From NCBI RefSeq assembly GCF_009908265.2, contig NZ_JAAATX020000004.1, forward strand, positions 124,001-188,000: a DNA stretch of 64,000 bases, read 5' to 3'. The notes below the pieces were generated by a model, which was not told the origin of the DNA, ran no database searches, and saw only the letters and a program-made list of their open reading frames with translations. This stretch comes from Paragemmobacter amnigenus (GTDB lineage Bacteria > Pseudomonadota > Alphaproteobacteria > Rhodobacterales > Rhodobacteraceae). Positions 52,881-62,628 of the stretch are shown piece by piece. The position numbers and the translations under genes were made by a program. How positions within the stretch are numbered: position 1 is the first letter of the stretch; each line of letters starts with the position of its first letter.

Positions 52881-53648
52881 TCACATCAGCCCGCGCCGCA
52901 ACAGGTTCAGCCCCATCACCACCAGCACCACCATGGTCCAGCGCCGGAACCGCGCCTGATCCAGCCGGTCCTGCGCCCGATAGCCCGCCACCATCCCCAT
53001 CTGCGCCGGCACGCACAGCGCCGCCGAAAAGGCCAGCGTGCCCGCATCCATCACCCCCGTCTCCAGATGCGACGCCAGCAGGACCACCGCCCCCAGCAGG
53101 AAGGCCACGCCCAGCGCGCGCACCATCTCGACCTTCCCCACCCCCGTGGATGCCAGATAGACCAGCATTGGCGGACCCCAGACCCCCGAAAACCCGCCGT
53201 AAAGCCCCCCCAGCGCGCCCAGCCCCCATTCCGCGCCCCGCCGGTGCTCCAGCCGCAGGACCAGCGGCACCCCCGCCAACTGGCTTGTCGCATAGGCCGT
53301 GATCGGCAGGCCCAGCGCCACGAACAGCACCGCCACCGGAACCTCCGCCATCATCTGCGCCGACAGTGCGATCCCCACGACCATCGCCGTCAGGAACCGC
53401 CAATAGGTCCGCGTCGTGCCGACCGCCTCGCCCCAGCCCTGCCGCAGCGCCTGACTGACATTGGTCACCAGCGTCGGCAGCACCAGCCCCGCCAGCGCCT
53501 GCTCGGGCGGCATGAAGGACGACAGGGCCGAAATCATGATCATCGGCATGGCGAACCCCACCGCCCCCTTCACGAAGCCCGCCACCGCCGCCACGACCAG
53601 CGCCACCGCGAACATTGCCGGATCAAGCCCCGCCATCATGCTGTCCAT
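52881..53648 (-). CDS. TauE/SafE family permease
   Basis: This 255-residue membrane protein has about eight hydrophobic segments and the family pattern AAVAGFVKGAVGFAMPMIMI near residue 20 and GLYGGFSGVWGPPMLVYLA near 150. TauE/SafE proteins export sulfite or organosulfonates, or import small acids. The ATG at 53648 has GGAGGG 5 bp upstream. It converges with the XRE-type gene 9 bp away. Confidence 0.87.
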   Translation of the reverse strand: MDSMMAGLDPAMFAVALVVAAVAGFVKGAVGFAMPMIMISALSSFMPPEQALAGLVLPTLVTNVSQALRQGWGEAVGTTRTYWRFLTAMVVGIALSAQMMAEVPVAVLFVALGLPITAYATSQLAGVPLVLRLEHRRGAEWGLGALGGLYGGFSGVWGPPMLVYLASTGVGKVEMVRALGVAFLLGAVVLLASHLETGVMDAGTLAFSAALCVPAQMGMVAGYRAQDRLDQARFRRWTMVVLVVMGLNLLRRGLM

Positions 53649-54000
53649 CGCCACCCTCCGTTCCGCCGCGACGATGCCGCCGCCACCACGCAAAGGAAAG
53701 GGGCGACTCGCCCCGACAAAGCTTGGTAAACGGTAAAGCCGCAGCCCGAAGCGTGCTGACAGCCTGCGGTACAACCGTCGGCACAACCGCCGGTACCACC
53801 CCGAACCGGCCCGTCCCGCCAATTAACACAGCGCACAAAGGCACTTGGCCCGCTTCCACCACCCCCGCACCCCGCATCCCGCAAATTCCGCTGCGACATT
53901 TTCCTTCACTTGATCTTTTCAGCGCGAAATTAAGTTGCTCTGCGACTGCAAACATCCTACCTATCTCGCAACCGCAGAATAAGCCCTGAAGGTGTCCACC
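53649..54000. other. Divergent intergenic region between permease gene and mcd
   Basis: This 352-bp gap holds no gene I can support. Near mcd, TTGCTC (53935-53940), 17 bp and TACCTA (53958-53963) make a candidate promoter. The segment from 53770 has a threefold motif CGGTACAACCG, CGGCACAACCG, CCGGTACC, a possible regulator site. Confidence 0.45.
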
Positions 54001-55668
54001 ATGCCCCATGACGGCCAGCCGATGACGACCTCGCCCCTCCTCGCAGATATCCTCGGCCTCACCGCCGCCGCCCTGCCCGAGGTGGAGGCGATCTTCACCC
54101 AAGCCCGCGAAAACCTTCGCGAAATGGTCACCGTCGCGGGCAAGGTCTCGGGTCAGGCGCTGGAAGAACACCAGTATGCCGCCCATGCGCTGGCATGGCT
54201 TGCGACCTACACCGAATCCCTGCGCCAGATGCAGGCATGGGCGCAACGCCTCGACACCGCGGGCCAGTTCTCGGAAATGGAGGCGCTGCTCCTCCAGATC
54301 GCCTATGGCGAATACCTCAACCAGATCCACGGCGGCATTCCCATGAGCCAGGGGGAGGTCGCGCGCTTGCAGGAACTCGACCTCTCTCCGGCCCAGCCCG
54401 GCGCGGCGGCGGTCACCCTCATGGCCCGAGGCAACACCGCCGCCGCCCGCACCCGCCTTGTGGCACTCATGCGCGATAACCACGGCCGCGCCACCTTCGG
54501 CGCGACGGGTCTGGACGAAGAGCTGGAAATGATCCGCGACCAGTTCCGCCGCTTTGCCGACGAAAAGGTCACGCCCCACGCGCATGAATGGCACCTGAAG
54601 GATGAACTCATCCCGATGGAGATCATCGACGCGCTGGCCGAAATGGGCGTCTTCGGCCTGACCATCCCCGAAGAGTTCGGCGGCTTCGGCCTGTCCAAGG
54701 CCTCCATGGTCGTGGTGTCCGAAGAACTCTCGCGCGGCTATATCGGCGTGGGCTCGCTCGGCACGCGCAGCGAAATCGCCGCCGAACTGATCCTCTGCGG
54801 CGGCACGCCCGAACAGAAGGCAAAGTGGCTGCCGAAACTCGCCTCTGGCGAGATCCTGCCCACCGCCGTCTTCACCGAACCGAATACCGGCTCCGACCTC
54901 GGCTCGCTTCGCACCCGCGCGCGGCGCGATGGCGACGATTGGGTCGTGAACGGCAACAAGACATGGATCACCCACGCCGCCCGCACCCATGTGATGACGG
55001 TCCTTGCCCGCACCGTCGACGGCACGACCGACTATCGCGGCCTGTCCATGTTCCTCGCCGAAAAGACCCCCGGCACGGATGAGACGCCCTTCGTCGACCC
55101 CGGCCTTTCGGGTGGCGAGATCGAAGTCCTCGGCTATCGCGGGATGAAGGAATACACCGTCAACTTCGACGATTTCCGCGTCAAAGGCGAAAACCTTCTG
55201 GGCGGCGTCGAAGGGCAGGGCTTCAAGCAACTGATGCAGACCTTCGAATCCGCCCGCATCCAGACCGCCGCCCGCGCCGTGGGCGTGGCGCAATCGGCGC
55301 TGGAAGTCGGCATGAAATACGCCGAAGACCGCAAGCAATTCGGCAAATCCCTGATCGAATTCCCCCGCGTCGCCGGCAAACTGGCGATGATGGCGGTGGA
55401 GATCATGGTCGCGCGCCAGCTCACCTATTTCTCGGCCTGGCAAAAGGACAATGACAAGCGCTGCGACCTCGAGGCCGGCATGGCCAAGCTTCTGGGCGCC
55501 CGCGTGGCATGGGCATCCGCCGACAACGCGCTGCAGATCCACGGCGGCAACGGCTTTGCGCTGGAATACCAGATCAGCCGCATCCTCTGCGACGCGCGTA
55601 TCCTGAACATCTTCGAAGGGGCGGCAGAGATTCAGGCGCAGGTCATCGCGCGGCGTCTGCTGGATTGA
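54001..55668 (+). CDS. mcd: Acyl-CoA dehydrogenase, probable methylsuccinyl-CoA dehydrogenase
   Basis: This 555-residue flavoprotein has an acyl-CoA dehydrogenase core from about residue 165, preceded by a helical N-terminal extension of about 150 residues. That extension distinguishes methylsuccinyl-CoA dehydrogenase of the ethylmalonyl-CoA pathway from ordinary family members. Core motifs are PTAVFTEPNTGSDLGSL, GNKTWITHAARTHVM, YAEDRKQFGKSLIEFP and LQIHGGNGFALEYQISRILC with the catalytic region after it. It would convert methylsuccinyl-CoA to mesaconyl-CoA during acetate assimilation. The ATG at 54001 is preferred over the GTG at 53992 because GAAGG is too near the latter. A terminator follows. 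Confidence 0.8.
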   Translation: MPHDGQPMTTSPLLADILGLTAAALPEVEAIFTQARENLREMVTVAGKVSGQALEEHQYAAHALAWLATYTESLRQMQAWAQRLDTAGQFSEMEALLLQIAYGEYLNQIHGGIPMSQGEVARLQELDLSPAQPGAAAVTLMARGNTAAARTRLVALMRDNHGRATFGATGLDEELEMIRDQFRRFADEKVTPHAHEWHLKDELIPMEIIDALAEMGVFGLTIPEEFGGFGLSKASMVVVSEELSRGYIGVGSLGTRSEIAAELILCGGTPEQKAKWLPKLASGEILPTAVFTEPNTGSDLGSLRTRARRDGDDWVVNGNKTWITHAARTHVMTVLARTVDGTTDYRGLSMFLAEKTPGTDETPFVDPGLSGGEIEVLGYRGMKEYTVNFDDFRVKGENLLGGVEGQGFKQLMQTFESARIQTAARAVGVAQSALEVGMKYAEDRKQFGKSLIEFPRVAGKLAMMAVEIMVARQLTYFSAWQKDNDKRCDLEAGMAKLLGARVAWASADNALQIHGGNGFALEYQISRILCDARILNIFEGAAEIQAQVIARRLLD

Positions 55669-55697
55669 TTAACCCCGCCCTGTCAGGGTGACGGATG

Positions 55698-55730
55698 AAA
55701 CGCGGACCGCGCAATCGGCCCGCGTTTTTT
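55698..55730 (+). terminator. Intrinsic terminator after mcd
   Basis: The arms CGCGGACCG and CGGCCCGCG pair around a short loop and run into TTTTTT at 55725-55730, 30 bp past the mcd stop codon. Confidence 0.8.
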
Positions 55731-55772
55731 CATGCCCCACAGCGCCCGCCGCTGTAACACTTTCCTAACAAA

Positions 55773-55889
55773 AGCGATTTCTGCCGCAGAAATCGCTCCG
55801 TTTTCTGCACGCAGAAAACGGCCCCTGACCATCGTCTCCCACCGATTTCTGCGTGCAGAAATCGCCGCGAAATCTGCGTCAGATTTCGC
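55773..55889. repeat. Array of four TTC-GAA core hairpins
   Basis: Perfect hairpins lie at 55773-55797, 55798-55821, 55843-55864 and 55867-55889. Their stems all differ, but each has the centre TCTG, two or three bases, CAGA. The last overlaps the end of the MFS gene. The array lies just past the mcd terminator. Confidence 0.75.
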
Positions 55890-57117
55890 CTGCGCCACGC
55901 CCCCCATGCGACGGCCTCACCGTCCCCAACCGCGGATGCAACCGCGACGCCACCCCGAACGCCCCCAGCATCCCCGCCCCCGTCACCGCGAAGAACGCCG
56001 CCAGCGGCGCCCCGAAGGGCACCAGCACGGCCCAGGCCGCAGCAGGGGTCACGATGCCGCTGACATCGCGGAAACTGGAATAGACCGCCGACATCTCGGT
56101 CCGCTCCGACGGCTTCACCGCCATCAGGAAGGGCAACCCCCCCACCACATCCAGCAGGACAAGGAACACCGACGCCGCCATCATCGCCAGCACCGCCAGC
56201 CAAGGCAGCGGCGCGAACAAGGCGCTGATCACAAAGCACAAACCGCACAGCCCAAAGGCCACCCGCACCGCCCGCCTGACCGATGTCCGCCGCGCGAAAC
56301 GCAGCATGACGGGCGAGATGAACAGCAGCGCATTGGAAACCGACAGCGCCACGCCCCCCACCTTGTTGCCCAAGCCCGCCTCGATGCAGAAGATCGGCAG
56401 ATAGACGACATAGACCCACCACCCGCTCGACCGCATCACGGCGAACATCCACCCCGCGATCAGCCGCGGCTGCCGGAAGAACCGCCCCAGATAGGCCAGC
56501 GGGTTCAGCGCCGGCCCCTTCGCCCGCTGGATCTGCTTGCCATTGCCCAGCCGCAGCACCCAGAACACCGCCAGCAACAGCACCGCGAATGCCCCCGCCA
56601 GCAGGAAGGGCGCAGGCTCCCACCAGTCATGCAGCCAGACCCCCGTCATCGGCCCCACCGCCCATGGCCCCGCCGCATAGACCATCTGCGTCGACTGGCT
56701 CCGCCCCAGATCGCTGCGGTCGATGTAATCCAGCACATAGGCGTTGAAGCAGACGAAGGTCGTCGCCGTCGCCGCCGACAGGCACATCAGCGCAAAAGGC
56801 ACCAGCACCGCACTGCCCGAAATCGCCAGCCCCATCCCCACCAGATAGAGCAGACAGCCCGCCGTATACATCCACCGCCGCGGCAGATGCCGCGTGAACC
56901 ACGGCACCATCAACCCCCAGCACAGAGCGACAATCCCCGCCCAGAAATAGGTGGACGACGTCGCCTCGGCGCTGCCCAGCGCGTCATAGACGACCAGAGG
57001 CATGGCCGAGATCAGCGTGCCCCGCACGCTCGCCTCGATCCCCGCCAGCAGGGCAAAGTTCTGCACCTTGGGCGTGGGCGAATGGCGCAGGAAAAGGGGA
57101 AGGTATCGCGTGGCCAT
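55879..57117 (-). CDS. MFS transporter
   Basis: This 412-residue membrane protein has about twelve hydrophobic segments. Family markers include a basic loop near residues 65-73 (FTRHLPRRWMY) and RSDLGRSQSTQMVYAAGPWAVGP in the middle. It is a single gene, oriented toward the hairpin array. The ATG at 57117 gives MATRYLPLFLRH. The substrate is not evident. Confidence 0.83.
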   Translation of the reverse strand: MATRYLPLFLRHSPTPKVQNFALLAGIEASVRGTLISAMPLVVYDALGSAEATSSTYFWAGIVALCWGLMVPWFTRHLPRRWMYTAGCLLYLVGMGLAISGSAVLVPFALMCLSAATATTFVCFNAYVLDYIDRSDLGRSQSTQMVYAAGPWAVGPMTGVWLHDWWEPAPFLLAGAFAVLLLAVFWVLRLGNGKQIQRAKGPALNPLAYLGRFFRQPRLIAGWMFAVMRSSGWWVYVVYLPIFCIEAGLGNKVGGVALSVSNALLFISPVMLRFARRTSVRRAVRVAFGLCGLCFVISALFAPLPWLAVLAMMAASVFLVLLDVVGGLPFLMAVKPSERTEMSAVYSSFRDVSGIVTPAAAWAVLVPFGAPLAAFFAVTGAGMLGAFGVASRLHPRLGTVRPSHGGRGAGEI

Positions 57118-57190
57118 TCCCCGATTGCACAACCCTTGGGCAACCGCGTCTGTGACAGCCGCGACAGCAGGGGTCGCGAACGGACTCCGC

Positions 57191-59131
57191 TCAGCCCCGC
57201 AATTCCCCCGTCACGTTCACGGGCCCCACCGACCCGCGCAGGATCGCGCGATAGATCACAAGGCTCTCGGTCACGCGCATCACATAGGTCCGCGTCTCGG
57301 TGAAGGGGATCATCTCGACCCAGTCCACCACATCCACCGCCGGATCGCGCGGATCGCCGAACAGCCCGATCCACCGCTTGGGCCGCCCCGGCCCGGCATT
57401 GTAGCCCGACGCGACCAGCGCGACCGAAGGCCCGAATTGTTCAACCAGTTGCGCCAGATAGCCCGTCCCGATCCGCACGTTATAGGCCGGATCGTTCAAC
57501 TTTCCGGCGTCATAGGACAGCCCCACACGCGGCGCCACCAGCTTGGCCGTGGACGGCAGCACCTGCATCAACCCCCGCGCATCCGCCGCCGACCGCGCCG
57601 CGGGGTCGAACTCCGACTCCCGCCGCGAAATCGCCAAGGCCAGCGCGCGGCTGACCGCCAGCCCCTCGCCCGGCACGAAACCCGGCACAGGGTAATAGGC
57701 GCGCGGCAGGATGATCCCCCGCTCCGCCGCCTGCTTGGCCACCAGAACCGCGATATGCGGCTCGTCCATCTGCAGGGCCAGATCGGCCAGCTGGTCCAGC
57801 TCCCGCCCGTCCAGACTTTCCGCCAGATGCAGGAAGAACCGCTTGGCCAGCGTCCGGTCCCCAGCCCGTGACAGCATCATCGCCGCCTCCAGCACGGAGG
57901 ACTGGGCAAACCGCGCCCCCCGCCAATCCGCAGGCCGCGCATCAGACAGAAGCGACGGGTCCAGCGATTGCCCCAAGGCCTCGGCCGCCAGCAGCCCGTA
58001 ATAGGCGGTGTGGTGCTTCGCCGCCTCCTGCAACTCGGCCGTGCCACCCGCACGGTCCCCCGCCGCCAGAAGCGCCCGCCCCGCCCAGTAATGCGCCCGC
58101 GCGACAGAGATGGGCGTCGCCACGCCCGCGCGCAGGTTGCGGAAATGGCGCAGCGCCGTCTCCGCATCGCCCAGTTTCCGCAGCGCGATGAAGCCTGCCA
58201 GAAACTCCAGATCGGCGTAGTCGCTGCCCTCGCTCAGGAAATGCGACGCCGCCACGCGATAGGCCACCTTGGGCTTCTCCGCCCGCAGAAGCGACCGCGC
58301 CAGCGCCGCCCGCCGGTCCGCCCACATCGCCGGATCGCCAAGGCTCGCCGCACTTTGCGACTGCGCGACCACCAGTTCCGCCGCATCGTCGTCGCGGTCC
58401 CGCCGGAACCGCCAGTCGAACCGCTCATAGGCCAGCCCGGGATCGCCCTGCAACGCCGCAGGCACCCGCTCGATCAGCGCATTCACCCCGTCCGCATCCG
58501 CCCGCAGCGCCATCCGCGCCTGCGCCAGCGCCTGCCACCCCGCCCCCACGCGCGGCAGCATCCGCTTGGCCTCGGCCACGCGGTTCTGCCACAAGAGACG
58601 GTCCAGCCGCACCTCATGCGCGACCTTCAACGCCTCGCCATAAAGGCCAAGTATTTCAGCCTCTTCCTCCGGCCCGAAGGGCAGTTCGGTCCAGGCCCGG
58701 AACGCCTCGGCCTCCGCCGCCTCGCCCCGCCCCAGCGCCCGCAGCGCGTTGATCAGCGCGAGCGACCCCTCCGCCGTCTCCGGCAAGCCGCCCCCGAAAT
58801 AGGCCACGACGCGGCTTGGATCGGTGGACCGCGCCACCGCCTCCTCGCCCTTCTCCTTCAACAGCGGCATCCCCGGCCAGTCGGCCCGCCGCGCCAGAAA
58901 ATCCTCGTATTCACCCAGCCGCCCGTCACCGGCCCGCAAGCGCTGCCATTCGATGATGTCGGCGGCCACCTGACCGCCGCCCTGCGCCGCAGCCGCAGCC
59001 CCGGCCCAGTCGCCCGCCGCCGCGCGATCCTGCGCCGCGCGCAGCGCGCCCGCCGCATCGGCCATGGCCCCCGCAGGAACCGCCACCAGAAATGCCGAAA
59101 AAAGCCACCCGAAGGTGCGCGTCCTTGCCAT
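57191..59131 (-). CDS. slt: Soluble lytic murein transglycosylase
   Basis: This 646-residue periplasmic enzyme cleaves peptidoglycan to anhydro-muropeptides. It has a signal peptide (LFSAFLVAVPAGAMA), a long helical superhelix domain with many Ala-rich repeats, and a C-terminal catalytic domain with Glu505 in ISRRESEFDPAARS, then GLMQVLP, and the substrate motif SGYNAGPGRPKRW. The layout is that of Slt70. It is divergent from dapA, about 180 bp between start codons. Confidence 0.93.
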   Translation of the reverse strand: MARTRTFGWLFSAFLVAVPAGAMADAAGALRAAQDRAAAGDWAGAAAAAQGGGQVAADIIEWQRLRAGDGRLGEYEDFLARRADWPGMPLLKEKGEEAVARSTDPSRVVAYFGGGLPETAEGSLALINALRALGRGEAAEAEAFRAWTELPFGPEEEAEILGLYGEALKVAHEVRLDRLLWQNRVAEAKRMLPRVGAGWQALAQARMALRADADGVNALIERVPAALQGDPGLAYERFDWRFRRDRDDDAAELVVAQSQSAASLGDPAMWADRRAALARSLLRAEKPKVAYRVAASHFLSEGSDYADLEFLAGFIALRKLGDAETALRHFRNLRAGVATPISVARAHYWAGRALLAAGDRAGGTAELQEAAKHHTAYYGLLAAEALGQSLDPSLLSDARPADWRGARFAQSSVLEAAMMLSRAGDRTLAKRFFLHLAESLDGRELDQLADLALQMDEPHIAVLVAKQAAERGIILPRAYYPVPGFVPGEGLAVSRALALAISRRESEFDPAARSAADARGLMQVLPSTAKLVAPRVGLSYDAGKLNDPAYNVRIGTGYLAQLVEQFGPSVALVASGYNAGPGRPKRWIGLFGDPRDPAVDVVDWVEMIPFTETRTYVMRVTESLVIYRAILRGSVGPVNVTGELRG

Positions 59132-59313
59132 CGCTCTGCCCGATCATCTTTTGATTTTTAGTGATCCTTGACGCCAATCCTGCCCCAGCCCGCCCCGCCC
59201 CGCAACCCACAAGCACGTCATCGCCTGCCCCACTTGGCAAGCCTTTGCCACAAGGCTAGGAAGGGCGCGTTTGCAACGGGGCGGTCCTCGCCCGAAACCA
59301 AAGGAAGCGTTCC

Positions 59314-60186
59314 ATGATCAAAGGGTCCATTCCCGCGCTGGTGACGCCGTTCAGGAACGGCGAAGTCGATCTGGATACGCTGAAGAAACTTGTCGACTGG
59401 CAGATCGAAAGCGGCTCCACCGGCCTTGTCCCCGTGGGCACGACGGGCGAAAGCCCCACGCTCAGCCACGAAGAACACGAGGCGGTCGTCGAGGCGGTCG
59501 TGAAATTCGCCGCCGGTCGCGTGCCGGTGATCGCGGGCGCGGGGTCGAACAACACCGTCGAAGGCATCCGCCTGATCCAGCACGCCGAACGCGTCGGCGC
59601 CGATGCCGCGCTGGTCGTCACGCCCTATTACAACAAGCCCACGCAGGCAGGGCTTATCGCCCATTACACCGCGCTGCACGACTGCTGCACGCTGCCCATC
59701 GTGATCTACAACATCCCCGGCCGGTCGGTCGTGGACATGACGCCCGAAACCATGGGCAAACTGGCGCAACTCCCCCGCATCATCGGGGTCAAGGACGCCA
59801 CCGGCAAGATCGAGCGTGTCTCGATGCAGCGCGCCTCCTGCGGGCCGGACTTCATCCAGCTGTCGGGCGAAGATGCCACCGCCTTGGGCTTCAACGCCCA
59901 TGGCGGGGTCGGCTGCATCTCGGTCACCGCCAACGTGGCGCCGAAGCTCTGCGCCGAATTCCAGGCCGCCACGCTGGCAGGCGACTACCGCAAGGCGCTG
60001 GAATACCAGGACCGCCTGATGCCCCTGCACGAGGCGATCTTCCTTGAACCCGGCCTTGCGGGCGCGAAATACGGCCTCTCGCTCCTTGGCCGCTGCACCG
60101 AGGACGTGCGCCTGCCGCTGGTGGGCCTGACCGACGCCACCAAAGCCCGCATCCAGGCCGCGATGGAACACGCAGGCATCCTGTGA
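59314..60186 (+). CDS. dapA: 4-hydroxy-tetrahydrodipicolinate synthase
   Basis: DapA condenses pyruvate and aspartate semialdehyde in lysine and diaminopimelate synthesis. The 290-residue protein has [10 protein letters not shown] near residue 41, the catalytic Tyr132 in IYNIPGRS and the Schiff-base Lys160 in [15 protein letters not shown] lies upstream of the ATG. The downstream DMT transporter gene overlaps its stop codon. Confidence 0.97.
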   Translation: MIKGSIPALVTPFRNGEVDLDTLKKLVDWQIESGSTGLVPVGTTGESPTLSHEEHEAVVEAVVKFAAGRVPVIAGAGSNNTVEGIRLIQHAERVGADAALVVTPYYNKPTQAGLIAHYTALHDCCTLPIVIYNIPGRSVVDMTPETMGKLAQLPRIIGVKDATGKIERVSMQRASCGPDFIQLSGEDATALGFNAHGGVGCISVTANVAPKLCAEFQAATLAGDYRKALEYQDRLMPLHEAIFLEPGLAGAKYGLSLLGRCTEDVRLPLVGLTDATKARIQAAMEHAGIL

Positions 60187-61058
60187 CGCCGAAGGCCCCG
60201 CGCAGCACCAACCTGCGCGGGTCGCTCTGGATGGTCGCCGCCATGGCGGGCTTCGCGGTCGAGGATATGTTCCTCAAGGCCGCAACCGCCCATATCCCCC
60301 TTGGTCAGGCCCTGCTGATCTTCGGCCTGACGGGCGCGGCCTTCTTCGCCCTCCTGACCAAACGCGCGGGCGAAACCCTCCTCCACCCCGCGCTCCTGTC
60401 CCGCCCCCTCCTCATCCGGTCCTCCTTCGAGGTGGCGGGTCGCCTCTTCTACTCCCTCGCCATCGCGCTGACGCCCCTTTCCACCGCCTCCGCCATCCTG
60501 CAGGCCACCCCCCTCGTCGTCGTCGCGGGCGCGGCGCTCCTGTTCGGGGAACGCGTCGGCTGGCGCCGCTGGACCGCCATCGCCACGGGCTTCGCGGGCG
60601 TCCTGCTGATCCTGCGGCCGGGCGTGGAAGGCTTCACCCTCCTCTCCCTCGTCACCGTGGCAGGGATGATCGGCTTTGCAGGCCGCGACCTTGCCACCCG
60701 CGCCGCGCCCCCCGCGCTGTCCAACCGCCAACTGGGCCTTATCGGCATGACCATGCTCGCCCTCGCCGGTGCCGTGATCCTGACCGTCACGGGCGGCGCG
60801 CGCCTTCCCGACGCCACCGCCACGGCCCAGATCGCCGCCATGACCGCCTGCGGCATCTTCGCCTACAACGCGCTCACCATCGCCATGCGGACGGGCGAGG
60901 TTTCCGTCGTCACCCCCTTCCGCTACACCCGCCTCGTCTTCGCGATGATCCTCGGCACCCTCGTCTTCCACGAACGCACCGACGCGCTGACGCTGGCCGG
61001 TTCCGCCCTCATCGTCGCCTCCGGCCTCTACACCCTCACCCGATCGCGCCGCCGCTGA
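60183..61058 (+). CDS. DMT superfamily (EamA) transporter
   Basis: This 291-residue membrane protein has ten hydrophobic segments in two EamA halves ([20 protein letters not shown] and [20 protein letters not shown]). It starts with a GTG that overlaps the dapA stop codon (GTGA), implying coupled translation. A link to lysine or precursor export is possible but not shown. An internal ATG would give a shorter product lacking the N-terminal tail. Confidence 0.85.
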   Translation: MTPKAPRSTNLRGSLWMVAAMAGFAVEDMFLKAATAHIPLGQALLIFGLTGAAFFALLTKRAGETLLHPALLSRPLLIRSSFEVAGRLFYSLAIALTPLSTASAILQATPLVVVAGAALLFGERVGWRRWTAIATGFAGVLLILRPGVEGFTLLSLVTVAGMIGFAGRDLATRAAPPALSNRQLGLIGMTMLALAGAVILTVTGGARLPDATATAQIAAMTACGIFAYNALTIAMRTGEVSVVTPFRYTRLVFAMILGTLVFHERTDALTLAGSALIVASGLYTLTRSRRR

Positions 61059-61098
61059 ACTGGACTCCGCGCGCCCCATCGCCTATCTCGGGCGGACC

Positions 61099-61578
61099 AT
61101 GGCCCAGAAATCCGACCCCAACTCCAAACTCATCGCGGAAAACCGCCGCGCCCGCTTCGACTACCACATCGAAAGCGATCTGGAGGCAGGCATCATCCTG
61201 CAAGGGTCCGAGGTCAAAAGCCTGCGTCAGGGCGGGTCGAACATCGCCGAAAGCTATGCCTCGGTCGAAGGCGGGGAACTCTGGCTCATCAACGGCTACA
61301 TCGCCCCCTACCGCGAGGCGAAGACATGGGGCCACGAGGAACGCCGCCGCCGCAAATTGCTGGTGTCGAAAAAGGAACTCTCCCGCCTCTGGAACGCCAC
61401 CGCGCGCGAGGGGATGACGATCGTTCCCATCAAGATGTATTTCAACGACCGCGGCATCGTGAAGATCAAGCTCGGCATCGCCAAGGGCAAGAAACTGGCC
61501 GACAAGCGCGAGACATCCGCGAAACGCGACTGGGACCGCGAAAAGGCCCGCCTCCTGAAGATGTCCAAGCGCGACTGA
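61099..61578 (+). CDS. smpB: SsrA-binding protein SmpB
   Basis: SmpB delivers tmRNA to stalled ribosomes. The 159-residue protein has [32 protein letters not shown] and the C-terminal basic tail [20 protein letters not shown] that enters the mRNA channel. Length and order are normal. It lies 40 bp after the DMT transporter gene and before an array of hairpins. The tmRNA gene itself is not in the window. Confidence 0.97.
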   Translation: MAQKSDPNSKLIAENRRARFDYHIESDLEAGIILQGSEVKSLRQGGSNIAESYASVEGGELWLINGYIAPYREAKTWGHEERRRRKLLVSKKELSRLWNATAREGMTIVPIKMYFNDRGIVKIKLGIAKGKKLADKRETSAKRDWDREKARLLKMSKRD

Positions 61579-61579
61579 A

Positions 61580-61698
61580 GCATTTTCTGACGCAGAAAAT
61601 GCACCGATTTCTGACGCAGAAATCGGTCCCCCCGCCGCAACGCCAGCCCCCCGTTTTCTGCGTGCAGAAAACGCCGCGATTTCTGCGTCAGAAATCGC
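61580..61698. repeat. Array of four TTC-GAA core hairpins after smpB
   Basis: Hairpins lie at 61580-61602, 61604-61626, 61652-61673 and 61676-61698, each with centre TTCTG, two or three bases, CAGAA. They start 2 bp past the smpB stop codon. Stems differ between copies while staying fully paired. Confidence 0.78.
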
Positions 61699-61776
61699 CC
61701 CCCTGACCCCGCCCCACCCTTGCCACAAAGGCCCGATCCGGCTACTTGCCCCCTGACCGCAAGGCCGGAGGCCCCC

Positions 61777-62625
61777 GTGACCGACGATCCCAAGACCCTC
61801 GTTTCCACCGACTGGCTCGGCGCGCATCTGCGCGACCCCGACCTGCGTATCCTCGACGCCTCGTGGTACCTGCCCGATGCAGGCCGCGACCCCCGCGCCG
61901 AATACAACGCCGCCCACATCCCCGGCGCGCGCTTCTTCGACATCGACGAAATCTCGGACCAGCGCAGCGCCCTGCCCCACATGGCCCCGCCGACCGAGAA
62001 ATTCATGTCCCGCATGCGCGCCATGGGCGTGGGCGACGGCCATCAGGTCGTGATCTACGACGGCGCGGGGCTCTTCTCCGCCGCCCGCGTCTGGTGGACC
62101 TTCCGCCTGATGGGCAAGACGGACGTGGCCGTCCTCGACGGCGGCTTTCCCAAATGGCGGGCCGAAGGGCGCGAGATCGAGGATCTCCCCCCCGTCGTCA
62201 AGGACCGCCACATGACCGTGTCGCGCCAGAACCATCTGGTGAAGGACGTCACCCAAGTGGCCCATTCCTCGAAACTGCGCGAGGCCGAAATCCTCGACGC
62301 CCGCTCCGCCGCCCGCTTCCGCGGCGAGGCGCCCGAACCCCGCGCCGGCCTGCGGTCAGGCCATATCCCGGGATCGAAGAACGTGCCCTTCGCCACGGTC
62401 CTGAACCCCGACGGCACGATGAAATCCGTCCCCGACCTGCGCGCCACATTCGAAGCCGCAGGCGTGGACCTGACAAAACCCGCCATCACCACCTGCGGCT
62501 CGGGCGTGACGGCGGCGGTGCTCTCGCTCGCACTGGAACGGATCGGCCACAGGAACCACAGCCTCTACGACGGCTCCTGGGCGGAATGGGGCATGTTCGA
62601 CGACCTGCCCGTGGAAAAGGGATAA
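61777..62625 (+). CDS. sseA: 3-mercaptopyruvate sulfurtransferase (tandem rhodanese)
   Basis: This 282-residue enzyme has two rhodanese domains. The first carries RILDASWYLPDAGRD and AHIPGARFFDID. The second carries EILDARSAARF, SGHIPGSKNVPF and the active-site loop TTCGSGVTA, whose CGSGVT sequence marks mercaptopyruvate sulfurtransferases. It moves sulfur from mercaptopyruvate to a thiol acceptor. The GTG at 61777 has GGAGG 6 bp upstream. The next gene, an aminotransferase, is 3 bp away; it could supply mercaptopyruvate by transaminating cysteine. Confidence 0.9.
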   Translation: MTDDPKTLVSTDWLGAHLRDPDLRILDASWYLPDAGRDPRAEYNAAHIPGARFFDIDEISDQRSALPHMAPPTEKFMSRMRAMGVGDGHQVVIYDGAGLFSAARVWWTFRLMGKTDVAVLDGGFPKWRAEGREIEDLPPVVKDRHMTVSRQNHLVKDVTQVAHSSKLREAEILDARSAARFRGEAPEPRAGLRSGHIPGSKNVPFATVLNPDGTMKSVPDLRATFEAAGVDLTKPAITTCGSGVTAAVLSLALERIGHRNHSLYDGSWAEWGMFDDLPVEKG

Positions 62626-62628
62626 ACC

